A stretch of DNA of 7,014 bases from the NCBI GenBank assembly GCA_934307185.1, contig CAKRCJ010000118.1, forward strand, positions 1-7,014. The letters run 5' to 3'. The translations under genes and the position numbers were made by a program. Source of the DNA: an uncultured Roseburia sp. Lineage in GTDB: Bacteria > Bacillota > Clostridia > Lachnospirales > Lachnospiraceae. Below are positions 1 through 5,070 of the stretch, one piece after another. Numbering within the stretch: position 1 is the stretch's first letter; every line of letters starts with the position of its first letter. The notes under the pieces are model-generated. The model searched no databases, was not told where the DNA came from, and was given only the letters and a program-made list of their open reading frames with translations.

Positions 1-1
1 C

Positions 2-175
2 TACTCCGGTTACTGGAAGGTATATGGACATGTGGAAGAAAAAGTAGCTTTGTTCAAACGGTACGAGGAGGCAAGAAAGCTTTTGTTAGAGTTTCTCGCA
101 CAGGGCTTCGGGATAAAAGATATGGTTATAAAATCAAAGAATTATCTTACACATGCAACGGGATACATTGCTTAA
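2..175 (+). CDS. 3' end of an unrecognised protein (partial)
   Basis: An open frame enters from the left edge and runs 57 codons to a TAA at 173-175. The encoded tail is rich in charged and aromatic residues, starting YSGYWKVYGHVEEK and ending LTHATGYIA, with an amphipathic helical middle (about residues 11-33). It looks more protein-like than the other two plus frames, which are poorer in structured residue patterns. I do not recognise the family and see no catalytic motif, signal or membrane segment in what remains. It lies upstream of, and on the same strand as, the flavodoxin gene, with a 144-base gap that contains its own palindrome, so the two are probably separate transcription units. 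The strand and frame choice is an inference from a short fragment. Confidence 0.5.
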   Translation, partial: YSGYWKVYGHVEEKVALFKRYEEARKLLLEFLAQGFGIKDMVIKSKNYLTHATGYIA

Positions 176-208
176 TTTTACATAATGGTTAGAATATACT
201 AACTTTTT
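172..208 (+). promoter_or_regulatory. GTTAG/CTAAC palindrome, possible operator-promoter of the flavodoxin unit
   Basis: GTTAG (188-192) and CTAAC (199-203) form an inverted repeat around a 6-base AT-rich centre. A TATACT (195-200) inside the palindrome could be a -10 box, but the -35 at the usual spacing (172-177, TTAATT) is poor. The shape recalls operators of metal-dependent repressors such as the DtxR family, and flavodoxin genes are often iron-regulated; that link is inference. The palindrome is also followed by five T (204-208), so it could instead be a weak terminator for the upstream gene. A further imperfect hairpin (214-221 with 227-234) follows in the leader, with no function I can assign. 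Confidence 0.35.
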
Positions 209-319
209 ACATGGTAACTGCATCCGGCAGCTACGAAAAAAGAATAGAAAAAACAGCAAAACGATAAAATAAAAAAGAATGGAAATCGTTAGAACTGTAA
301 AAAATGGAGGAAAAATATC

Positions 320-751
320 ATGGATAAAGTAACAATCGTATTTTGGTCACAGTCAGGAAACACAGAGAGCATGGCAAATGCAGTTGCAGAAGGTGTGACT
401 GCGGCAGGCAAAGAGGCAGTGGTTGTAGATGTTGCAAGTGCCTCATTAGATGATTTAAAAGCAGCAAAAGGTTTTGCAATGGGCTGCCCTGCAATGGGAG
501 CAGAGGTTTTGGAAGAAAGCGAAATGGAGCCGTTTGTAAGTGACGTAGAAGGCTTTGCAGCAGGAAAAACAATCGCATTATTTGGTTCTTACGGCTGGGG
601 TGACGGACAGTGGATGCGTGACTGGGTAGACCGTATGAGCGCAGCAGGAGCAACTGTAGTAAATGGCGAAGGCGTTATCTGCCAGGAAGCGCCGGACGAT
701 GATGCAATCGAAGCATGCAAGGATTTAGGGAAACAGTTGGCGGCACTGTAA
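320..751 (+). CDS. Short-chain flavodoxin
   Basis: This is a cytoplasmic FMN electron carrier of 143 residues, the usual length of the short-chain (Clostridium-type) flavodoxins. Visible landmarks are the beta1 strand leading into the FMN phosphate-binding loop SQSGNTES (residues 10-17), the 50s loop GCPAMGAEVLEE (55-66) next to the isoalloxazine, and the 90s loop GSYGWGDGQWMRDW (89-102), whose Trp93 corresponds to the flavin-stacking Trp of the Clostridium beijerinckii protein. The fold ends with helix alpha5 (about 126-143). The ATG at 320 is supported by GGAGG at 306-310. The next gene starts 24 bases downstream, so the two are probably co-transcribed. Known role of the family: low-potential single-electron transfer, often replacing ferredoxin when iron is scarce. 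The electron partner here cannot be read from the sequence. Confidence 0.96.
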   Translation: MDKVTIVFWSQSGNTESMANAVAEGVTAAGKEAVVVDVASASLDDLKAAKGFAMGCPAMGAEVLEESEMEPFVSDVEGFAAGKTIALFGSYGWGDGQWMRDWVDRMSAAGATVVNGEGVICQEAPDDDAIEACKDLGKQLAAL

Positions 752-775
752 GAAAAGCCGCAGAAAGGACGATTT

Positions 776-1054
776 ATGAGCGTAGTCATTATTGGAGGAC
801 ATGACCGTATGGTATGTCAGTATAAAAAAATTTGTAAAGAGCATAAATGTAAGGCAAAAGTATTTACCCAGATGCCTGCAAAGTTAAGCAGCCAGATAGG
901 GTCACCGGATTTGATTATTCTGTTTACCAATACTGTATCCCACAAAATGGTAAAATGTGCCGTAGCGGAAGCAGAGCGCAGCAAAGCCGAGGTGGTAAGA
1001 TGTCATTCCAGCAGTGGCAATGCCTTAAATGAAATCCTGGAAAAGGTTTGTTAA
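776..1054 (+). CDS. DUF2325 family small protein
   Basis: The 92-residue protein matches the DUF2325 pattern: a start MSVVIIGGHDRM, a basic segment (CKEHKCKAKVF, about 20-30), a hydrophobic strand (PDLIILF, 44-50) followed by TNTVSHKMVKCAVAEA, and a late strand VVRCHSSSGNALNEIL (73-88). It resembles a small Rossmann-like or receiver-like alpha/beta unit without a signal or membrane segment, so it should be cytoplasmic. It carries six cysteines (14, 20, 25, 61, 76, 92) and histidines at 9, 23, 56 and 77, which would allow metal or redox chemistry, but no function is established for the family. The ATG has AAAGGA at 764-769. It follows the flavodoxin closely and ends just before a strong terminator, so it is the second and last gene of that unit. 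I recall such proteins near iron-uptake and flavodoxin genes in clostridia, which fits the setting. Confidence 0.88.
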   Translation: MSVVIIGGHDRMVCQYKKICKEHKCKAKVFTQMPAKLSSQIGSPDLIILFTNTVSHKMVKCAVAEAERSKAEVVRCHSSSGNALNEILEKVC

Positions 1055-1064
1055 TGTGACAAAG

Positions 1065-1115
1065 AAAAAAGAGGGAGAAAAGTGACCGGTACAAACACTT
1101 TTCTCCTTCTTTTTT
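1065..1115. terminator. Strong bidirectional Rho-independent terminator
   Basis: Bases 1074-1084 (GGAGAAAAGTG) pair perfectly with 1096-1106. The stem continues outward through a G-T wobble into an A-tract (1065-1070) against a T-tract (1110-1115), giving about 20 pairs around an 11-base loop. The T-run serves the plus-strand flavodoxin/DUF2325 unit. The A-run reads as a T-run on the other strand, so it can also stop transcription arriving from the minus-strand exporter gene. Confidence 0.9.
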
Positions 1116-1119
1116 AGTG

Positions 1120-1376
1120 CTTGTAGGTAATTGCGAAACTCAATTTAAACTATCTGTGATTGTACAAAATGAATAAAATCATCGAAGACACACTTGCGTT
1201 ACGTGTCGCTCGCAACGGTACTAAGAAACCAACGACAGTATTTCGTATCTGATAAATCAGAACGAAATGCTGCCGTTGGTTTCTAAGGACCGGCGGCTCC
1301 CCAGTGTCTTCTTAGCTTTTATTCATTTTGTACAATCCAATTTACTGTTTCTATGAGTTTCGCAATTATCTGTAAG
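1120..1376. mobile_element. Non-coding palindromic (MITE-like) element 1
   Basis: Most of this intergenic stretch is one imperfect palindrome of about 257 bases. The outer arms 1125-1142 and 1354-1371 pair over 18 positions with one wobble and contain TTGCGAAACTCA. A 21-base arm at 1158-1178 is perfectly repeated inverted at 1317-1337. GAAGACAC (1184-1191) matches GTGTCTTC (1304-1311). A central hairpin pairs 1224-1234 with 1274-1284 and continues almost unbroken to its apex near 1254. The flanks of the central hairpin (about 1192-1220 and 1287-1303) do not pair well. I see no convincing coding frame. The outer repeat is shared with the element at 4949-5042. No clear target duplication is visible; the outermost bases are degenerate. 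An alternative is a structured RNA or large intergenic hairpin that is not mobile. Confidence 0.7.
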
Positions 1377-1410
1377 TTTCCTATATATTAAGGAAGAAAC
1401 CCATTTTACA

Positions 1411-2751
1411 TTAAGTACAGTACCGGAAAGTCCGGTCGGTTAATATTCTCGCAAAGATTAATCCAAGCGGAAGCGCAATGATAATCATGACAGCCGCAGC
1501 AAACCACGAAACCGCTTCGGTTAAGGACATAATTCCAAAGTTATAGATTGCCCGGTAAAGGTAAAGTCCCGGAACCATGATGACAATGGAAGGAACCGTC
1601 AGGGAAATCCGTGGATAACCGTTCCATTTCTTTATTACAGAGGCTAAAAGTCCGGCGGTTAAAGCTCCGGCAAAAGCAGCAGCGGCAGCCGGTGTATCCG
1701 TAAATTCGACAAGCTCTAACCGTAAGGTATTTGCAATGGCACCGATAAAAGCAGCAGTAGCGGCCATTGGAATGGAACTGTTAAACATAATCGAGAAACC
1801 AAATACACCACAAAAACTGGCAATTAACCGCAGGATAAGATGCAGGACAGGAGAAATCGTAAGTGTAGTAAAATCCTGTGGCTGCAGCTTTAACAGCAGT
1901 GCCATAATCCATGCAGACATCGTGGCGACTAAAACTATAATAATCGAATAGGTCAGCCGTTCCAAGCCGGAGCGCAAATCTAATTTTGCAAGGTCAATTC
2001 CGCTTGTGATGAAAGGAAATCCGGGGATAATAAACAGCATGGAACAAATATAGCCGGCTTCATGGAAAGACGGAATATGGAACAAAACCTCGGCGGTATG
2101 CAGACAAACGGCATAGGTCAGGCAGGCGGCAGAAATTGATACCGCAATATTTAAAAATAATGTGTAATGATGCTTTATTAATTTGGTACGGATGACATTT
2201 CCGATACCGGCTGCAATAAAAGCAAGACTCATTTCCACCGGACCGCCGCCAAGAAGAAAAGTAAAAGCGCAGCATGCCAGAGCAGAGGCAAGACCGAGCT
2301 TTGCCGGAGAATAAAGAGTGTGGATTGCTTCAATCTCATCTAAACGTCTGTGGATTTCCTCGCCGGTCAGATGTGCTTCTTCTTTTGGAAAATTGTCAAC
2401 AAACTGCTCCATGCGGTAGAGTTTTGACGTATTGACACCGGTGTTTGCAATGCTTAAAGACTGGGAAATACAGTCTTTTCCATCAAAACAGTTAAATTCA
2501 ATCGACATTAACCCGACATCTACCGTGCAGGTGACACCTAATTGCTTCGCAAGCCGGTTCATGGAGGTACGCACACGCCACGCACCGGTTCCGCAGGAGA
2601 GCATAATTAATCCAACCCTCCCGATAACGGAAGCCTTTTCGATTAATCCAGCTTTATCAATTAAAACATTGCTGTCATTTTCGGTATAATCGTGCCATGG
2701 AATTTCCATATGATTTTTTTCCATGATTTCTACATAGTTATTTTTCTGCAT
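1411..2751 (-). CDS. ThrE-type amino-acid exporter (fused DUF1212 and DUF3815 domains)
   Basis: This is an integral membrane protein of 446 residues. It starts with a soluble N-terminal region (about 1-148), which contains CGTGAWRV (53-60), typical of the DUF1212/ThrE N-part. About ten hydrophobic segments follow between 150 and 438. The first membrane domain carries the PGFPFITSGIDLAKLDLRSG signature (243-262) of ThrE proteins. The second (about 300-438) has GFSIMFNSS (318-326) and a PSIVIMVPGLYLYRA (387-401) stretch typical of DUF3815/ThrE_2. In many Firmicutes these two halves are separate genes; here they are one chain, as in Corynebacterium ThrE. Family role: export of threonine, serine or other small substrates driven by the membrane potential; the substrate here is unknown. 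Its start overlaps the end of the upstream gene by 14 bases, with GAGG (2761-2764, complement) nine bases ahead of the ATG, so the two are translationally linked. Confidence 0.88.
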   Translation of the reverse strand: MQKNNYVEIMEKNHMEIPWHDYTENDSNVLIDKAGLIEKASVIGRVGLIMLSCGTGAWRVRTSMNRLAKQLGVTCTVDVGLMSIEFNCFDGKDCISQSLSIANTGVNTSKLYRMEQFVDNFPKEEAHLTGEEIHRRLDEIEAIHTLYSPAKLGLASALACCAFTFLLGGGPVEMSLAFIAAGIGNVIRTKLIKHHYTLFLNIAVSISAACLTYAVCLHTAEVLFHIPSFHEAGYICSMLFIIPGFPFITSGIDLAKLDLRSGLERLTYSIIIVLVATMSAWIMALLLKLQPQDFTTLTISPVLHLILRLIASFCGVFGFSIMFNSSIPMAATAAFIGAIANTLRLELVEFTDTPAAAAAFAGALTAGLLASVIKKWNGYPRISLTVPSIVIMVPGLYLYRAIYNFGIMSLTEAVSWFAAAVMIIIALPLGLIFARILTDRTFRYCT

Positions 2752-3499
2752 AAATAATCGCCTCAGCCTTTTTTACATGACGTTCTAAATTTTTCAGGAA
2801 AAGAGAATTTGGAAGAAAAATGCCGATTTCATCATAACGGTTATTTTTTTCTACCAGAGAGTCCTGACCGTAAAAAATATATGCCATAGGAAGATTTTTT
2901 TCCAACTCAATCATAAGGTCCCACACAGCAGAGTATGCCTCGGCTTCGGTCTCTTTTAATTTTACGGTATCCGGCAGCTCGCGGATGAGCAGTACCCCGG
3001 TATTTTTTTCGAGGATTTGCTGTTCGGTGTTCATTTCCTCGGAGGCGTAGGCGTGACGATAGCGGTATGCCTGCGCAAAATAGATTTTTTCCTGATTGTC
3101 AAGGTGGCTGTAAATGTCAAAAAAATGCTGATAATCTTTGTCATGTACTGCTTTTTTGTATCCCGGCAGCAAAACGCCGTGGTCATCTGTCAGAATGAGC
3201 GGATTGTTTTTTCCGTCGGCATTGAAGCGGTACGGAATTAAATAAGAATTTCTAAGCAAATCGAATAAGGTATTCTGACAGATAGCCATAAGAAAAGCAG
3301 ATAAATCTTTATTATGATAAGAATTGAAAAGTGCTTTGGAAAATTCAGTGGAGGACAGTGGAAAATTTCCATCCTCGTTGCAGAATAAGGAGCTGCAGAA
3401 GGTTTCCTGAAGCTTTTCGCATGCCCAGGGGTCATTTAATATTTTTTCGAATAATACATCAGCCTTTTCTTCTCTTGGAAAAATTGTTTTCTCTGTCAT
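2738..3499 (-). CDS. Unrecognised 253-residue protein, upstream partner of the exporter
   Basis: I do not recognise the family. The product has no signal peptide or membrane segment and is rich in Tyr, Phe, Asn and acidic residues, suggesting a soluble cytoplasmic protein. It appears mostly helical, with a patch YRFNADGKNNPLILTDDHG (about 89-107) that looks like a beta region, and a C-terminal half containing AYSAVWDLMIELEKNLPMAYIFYG (about 188-211) followed by EIGIFLPNSLFLKNLERHVKKAE. The ATG at 3499 is preceded on the minus strand by GAGAGGA at a rather long distance (about 12 bases), and a good promoter lies just upstream at 3535-3563. Its 3' end overlaps the exporter start by 14 bases, which argues for a shared job or shared dosage. 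A role in sensing or controlling the exporter is only a guess. Confidence 0.8.
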   Translation of the reverse strand: MTEKTIFPREEKADVLFEKILNDPWACEKLQETFCSSLFCNEDGNFPLSSTEFSKALFNSYHNKDLSAFLMAICQNTLFDLLRNSYLIPYRFNADGKNNPLILTDDHGVLLPGYKKAVHDKDYQHFFDIYSHLDNQEKIYFAQAYRYRHAYASEEMNTEQQILEKNTGVLLIRELPDTVKLKETEAEAYSAVWDLMIELEKNLPMAYIFYGQDSLVEKNNRYDEIGIFLPNSLFLKNLERHVKKAEAIIYAEK

Positions 3500-3534
3500 G
3501 AGTGAATACGCTTCCTCTCTTTTTATTTTTAAAA

Positions 3535-3563
3535 ATTATACTATTGAAACAGAAATAGGTAAA
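3535..3563 (-). promoter_or_regulatory. Promoter of the minus-strand pair
   Basis: On the minus strand TTTACC (complement of 3558-3563) and a perfect TATAAT (complement of 3535-3540) are separated by 17 bases, a good sigma-A type spacing. It faces the gene starting at 3499 with a short leader. It overlaps the divergent promoter at 3544-3572, so polymerases would compete for the same DNA. Confidence 0.65.
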
Positions 3564-3572
3564 AGCTATAAT
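3544..3572 (+). promoter_or_regulatory. Promoter of the LysR-type regulator gene
   Basis: TTGAAA (3544-3549) and TATAAT (3567-3572) with a 17-base spacer make a near-consensus sigma-A promoter. It points to the regulator gene that starts at 3615 and overlaps the oppositely directed promoter at 3535-3563. Confidence 0.75.
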
Positions 3573-3605
3573 TGATATGACAGAAATAATAAATTGATAT
3601 ATCAG
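3572..3605. promoter_or_regulatory. Two direct repeats, possible LysR operator
   Basis: TTGATATGACAG (3572-3583) and TTGATATATCAG (3594-3605) are direct repeats differing at two positions and spaced 22 bases apart, about two helical turns. The second copy contains the palindrome TGATATATCA (3595-3604). They begin at the -10 box of the regulator's promoter and cover its expected start site, so a protein bound there would be expected to repress the regulator gene. Assignment to the adjacent LysR protein is inference from position. Confidence 0.45.
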
Positions 3606-3614
3606 AGAGGCTTT

Positions 3615-4523
3615 ATGAATGTAAATTTTGAATATTATAAAATTTTTTATTATGTTGCAAAATATAATAATTTTACAAGGGCTGCAAGAGTGCTCGGAAA
3701 CAGCCAGCCGAATGTCACAAGAGCAATGAACTGTCTTGAGGAACAGGTACACAGTACACTTTTTGTGCGGACAAACCGGGGCGTTTTTCTCACGGCAGAA
3801 GGAGAAAAACTGTATAAACATGTGGCGGCAGCTATGGAACAGCTTTTGGCGGCAGAAGAAGAACTGACAGAATGTGCAGGGGTAGCGCATGGCAGTATTG
3901 CGCTTGGAGCCAGTGAGACGGCGTTAAATCTGTTCCTTTTGGAGAAACTGAAGAAGTTTCACGAGGTTTATCCGGGAATACGCTTAAAGCTGTATAACTA
4001 TTCAACGCCGCAGGCAGTGGAGGCGGTAAAAAGTGGAAAGATTGATTTTGCAGTTGTGTCCACGCCGGTTCATGTGGAAAAGCCATTGAAAACAGTCATG
4101 TTACAGCCTTTCCAGGAAATATTAATTGGTGCAAAAGAATTTGAATATCTGGCGGGACGGGAATTAGAGCTTTATGAAGTTATGCAATATCCGTTTATCT
4201 GCCTTGGAAAAGAGACAATGACTTTTCAGTTTTACAGGGATTTGTTTGCGTCCTGTGGGTTAGAGATAAAAGTGGATACAGAGGCGGCGACAACCGACCA
4301 GATTTTACTACTTGTAAAAGCAGGGCTTGGACTTGCCTTTATTCCGGAGGCGATGGCGGAGGAGGCGCGAAAAAAGCGGGAGGTATTAAGACTGCCCTTA
4401 AAAGAAAAAATCCCGGAAAGAAACATATGTCTTATTTTTGACAGTGAGCATCTGTTAAAAGATGCTGCAATACAGTTTAAGAAAGCACTTCTTGCAAACA
4501 ATCTTTCAAACAATTTTGAATGA
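3615..4523 (+). CDS. LysR-type transcriptional regulator
   Basis: The 302-residue protein has the standard LysR layout. An N-terminal winged helix-turn-helix (about 1-63) shows FYYVAKYNNFTRAARVLGNS, then QPNVTRAMNCLEEQ and LFVRTNRGVFLTAEG. A linker helix (about 64-90) follows, and a periplasmic-binding-protein-like effector domain (about 92-295) shows GSIALGASETALN, KIDFAVVSTPV and LVKAGLGLAFIPEAMA. Length is normal. I chose the ATG at 3615 because it has AGAGAGG (3604-3610) four bases ahead and gives the usual LysR N-terminus; a TTG at 3594 in the same frame would add seven atypical residues and has no good ribosome site. It is divergent from the exporter pair, the classic arrangement for a LysR regulator and its targets. 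The effector cannot be told from the sequence. Confidence 0.95.
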   Translation: MNVNFEYYKIFYYVAKYNNFTRAARVLGNSQPNVTRAMNCLEEQVHSTLFVRTNRGVFLTAEGEKLYKHVAAAMEQLLAAEEELTECAGVAHGSIALGASETALNLFLLEKLKKFHEVYPGIRLKLYNYSTPQAVEAVKSGKIDFAVVSTPVHVEKPLKTVMLQPFQEILIGAKEFEYLAGRELELYEVMQYPFICLGKETMTFQFYRDLFASCGLEIKVDTEAATTDQILLLVKAGLGLAFIPEAMAEEARKKREVLRLPLKEKIPERNICLIFDSEHLLKDAAIQFKKALLANNLSNNFE

Positions 4524-4527
4524 CAGA

Positions 4528-4556
4528 TTGCTATTTTTTTATGCATGTGTTATAGT
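4528..4556 (+). promoter_or_regulatory. Promoter of the cobalamin-riboswitch operon
   Basis: TTGCTA (4528-4533), a 17-base spacer and TATAGT (4551-4556) with an extended -10 TG at 4548-4549 form a good sigma-A promoter five bases after the regulator's stop codon. Transcription would start near 4563, about 13 bases before the riboswitch's first helix. Confidence 0.7.
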
Positions 4557-4575
4557 TCAAACGAACTTTATAGGA

Positions 4576-4756
4576 AACAAACAGGTGTCAGATAGGCAGC
4601 ACCACAGTGCTGTCGGATTTGGTGAAAAGGGAAACAGGTGCGAATCCTGTACGAACTCGTCACTGTATTTAGGGAGTGCCCGCCAGAAACTCACTGGGAA
4701 ACCGGGAAGAGGGCAATGCATAATGATCTATAAGCCAGGAGACCTGCCTGTTTGTT
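4576..4756 (+). ncRNA. Cobalamin (B12) riboswitch aptamer
   Basis: This RNA element binds a cobalamin and controls downstream uptake genes. The conserved pieces appear in order: GGTGAAAAGGGAA (4621-4633), the hairpin ACAGGTGCGAATCCTGT (4634-4650), a CGTCACTGTA version of the GCCACTGTA motif (4658-4667), and the B12 box AGCCAGGAGACCTGCC (4733-4748). Helix P1 closes the aptamer: AACAAACAGG (4576-4585) pairs perfectly with 4747-4756. The loop sequence ACTCG (4655-4659) can kiss a downstream hairpin loop (see 4784-4799), as in the classic type. The genes controlled are those from 5071 onward. Confidence 0.96.
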
Positions 4757-4761
4757 GTACG

Positions 4762-4799
4762 GGAAACAAAATATTGTTTCCATGCCACGAGTAACTGGC
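4762..4799 (+). promoter_or_regulatory. Riboswitch 3' hairpins including the probable kissing-loop partner
   Basis: Two hairpins follow the aptamer. GGAAACAA (4762-4769) pairs with TTGTTTCC (4774-4781). Then GCCA (4784-4787) pairs with TGGC (4796-4799) around an eight-base loop that contains CGAGT (4788-4792), complementary to ACTCG at 4655-4659 inside the aptamer. Such an L5-L13 kissing contact is the established way cobalamin riboswitches pass ligand binding to their expression platform. GGAAACAAA at 4762-4770 also repeats the sequence at 4573-4581 that forms part of P1, so strand exchange is possible. Confidence 0.65.
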
Positions 4800-4829
4800 T
4801 GTACGGATGAGAAAGATTTGACCTGGAAC

Positions 4830-4853
4830 AAAAAGCAGTCTGTCTGTTTTTTT
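4830..4853 (+). terminator. Possible weak terminator in the riboswitch expression platform
   Basis: AAAAAGCAG (4830-4838) can pair with CTGTTTTTT (4844-4852) through one G-U pair around a five-base loop, with the T-run forming part of the stem. It is AT-rich and weaker than the hairpin at 4892-4921. Its left strand, together with the A-rich bases before it (4827-4838), can alternatively pair with the P1 3' strand (CTGC at 4744-4747 and TTTGTT at 4751-4756), so this segment could take part in switching. Both readings are inference. Confidence 0.3.
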
Positions 4854-4891
4854 GTATGCAAAAGGGAGAATATGATAGGGAGATTTTGTAC

Positions 4892-4921
4892 AGCGTTTCT
4901 TGGAAGAGAAGCGCTTTTTTT
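4892..4921 (+). terminator. Rho-independent terminator of the riboswitch leader
   Basis: AGCGTTTCT (4892-4900) pairs with AGAAGCGCT (4907-4915) with one T-G wobble around a six-base loop, and seven T (4915-4921) follow. It sits between the cobalamin aptamer and the first gene, where it would stop transcription when the ligand is bound. The distance from the aptamer (about 135 bases) is longer than usual. Confidence 0.8.
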
Positions 4922-4948
4922 CTGCTCTTATTCTTACAGCCGCGTAGT

Positions 4949-5042
4949 TATAGATACTTGCGAAACTTATATTAAGGTATTTATAATTGTGATAAATTAA
5001 CAATATAATTTACTTGTTCGATAAGTTTCGCAAGTATCTATA
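4949..5042. mobile_element. Small inverted-repeat (MITE-like) element 2
   Basis: The 94-base element has perfect 22-base terminal inverted repeats (4949-4970 and 5021-5042) and an AT-rich interior that folds further (TTATAATTGT at 4981-4990 with ACAATATAA at 5000-5008). The repeat TAGATACTTGCGAAACTTA differs at only three of 19 positions from each end of the element at 1120-1376. The ends can be read as TA-flanked (TA at 4949-4950 and 5041-5042), as expected for mariner/IS630-type targets, but since TA is self-complementary this cannot be separated from the repeat itself. It encodes no protein. It lies after the riboswitch terminator and ends 15 bases before the ribosome site of the next gene. 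Confidence 0.75.
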
Positions 5043-5070
5043 TCAAGCAGCGAAAAAGAGAGGAAAAAGC

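Noticed and set aside
1120..1376. Possible CRISPR array or att site in the repeat-rich gap
   Set aside because: The repeats are inverted pairs nested around one centre, not regularly spaced direct repeats with unique spacers, and there is no integrase gene in the window.
1736..1951. Opposite-strand open frames within the exporter, regulator and binding-protein genes
   Set aside because: They lack ribosome sites and recognisable protein patterns and lie wholly inside well-supported genes, so they are shadows of those genes' codon use.
3594..3614. TTG at 3594 as the start of the LysR gene
   Set aside because: It lies inside the second repeat of the promoter region without a ribosome site, while ATG 3615 has AGAGAGG and gives the normal LysR N-terminus.
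4554..4567. Hairpin AGTTC-AAAC-GAACT as a terminator for the LysR gene
   Set aside because: Only five base pairs with no T-run after it, and it overlaps the -10 box and start region of the riboswitch promoter. No convincing terminator for the regulator gene is visible, so readthrough into the leader is possible.
4872..5000. 42-codon open frame starting at ATG 4872 after GGGAG, overlapping the riboswitch terminator
   Set aside because: The spacing from GGGAG to ATG is only three bases, the frame runs through a terminator and an inserted element, and the peptide has no recognisable pattern. A leader peptide is unlikely.
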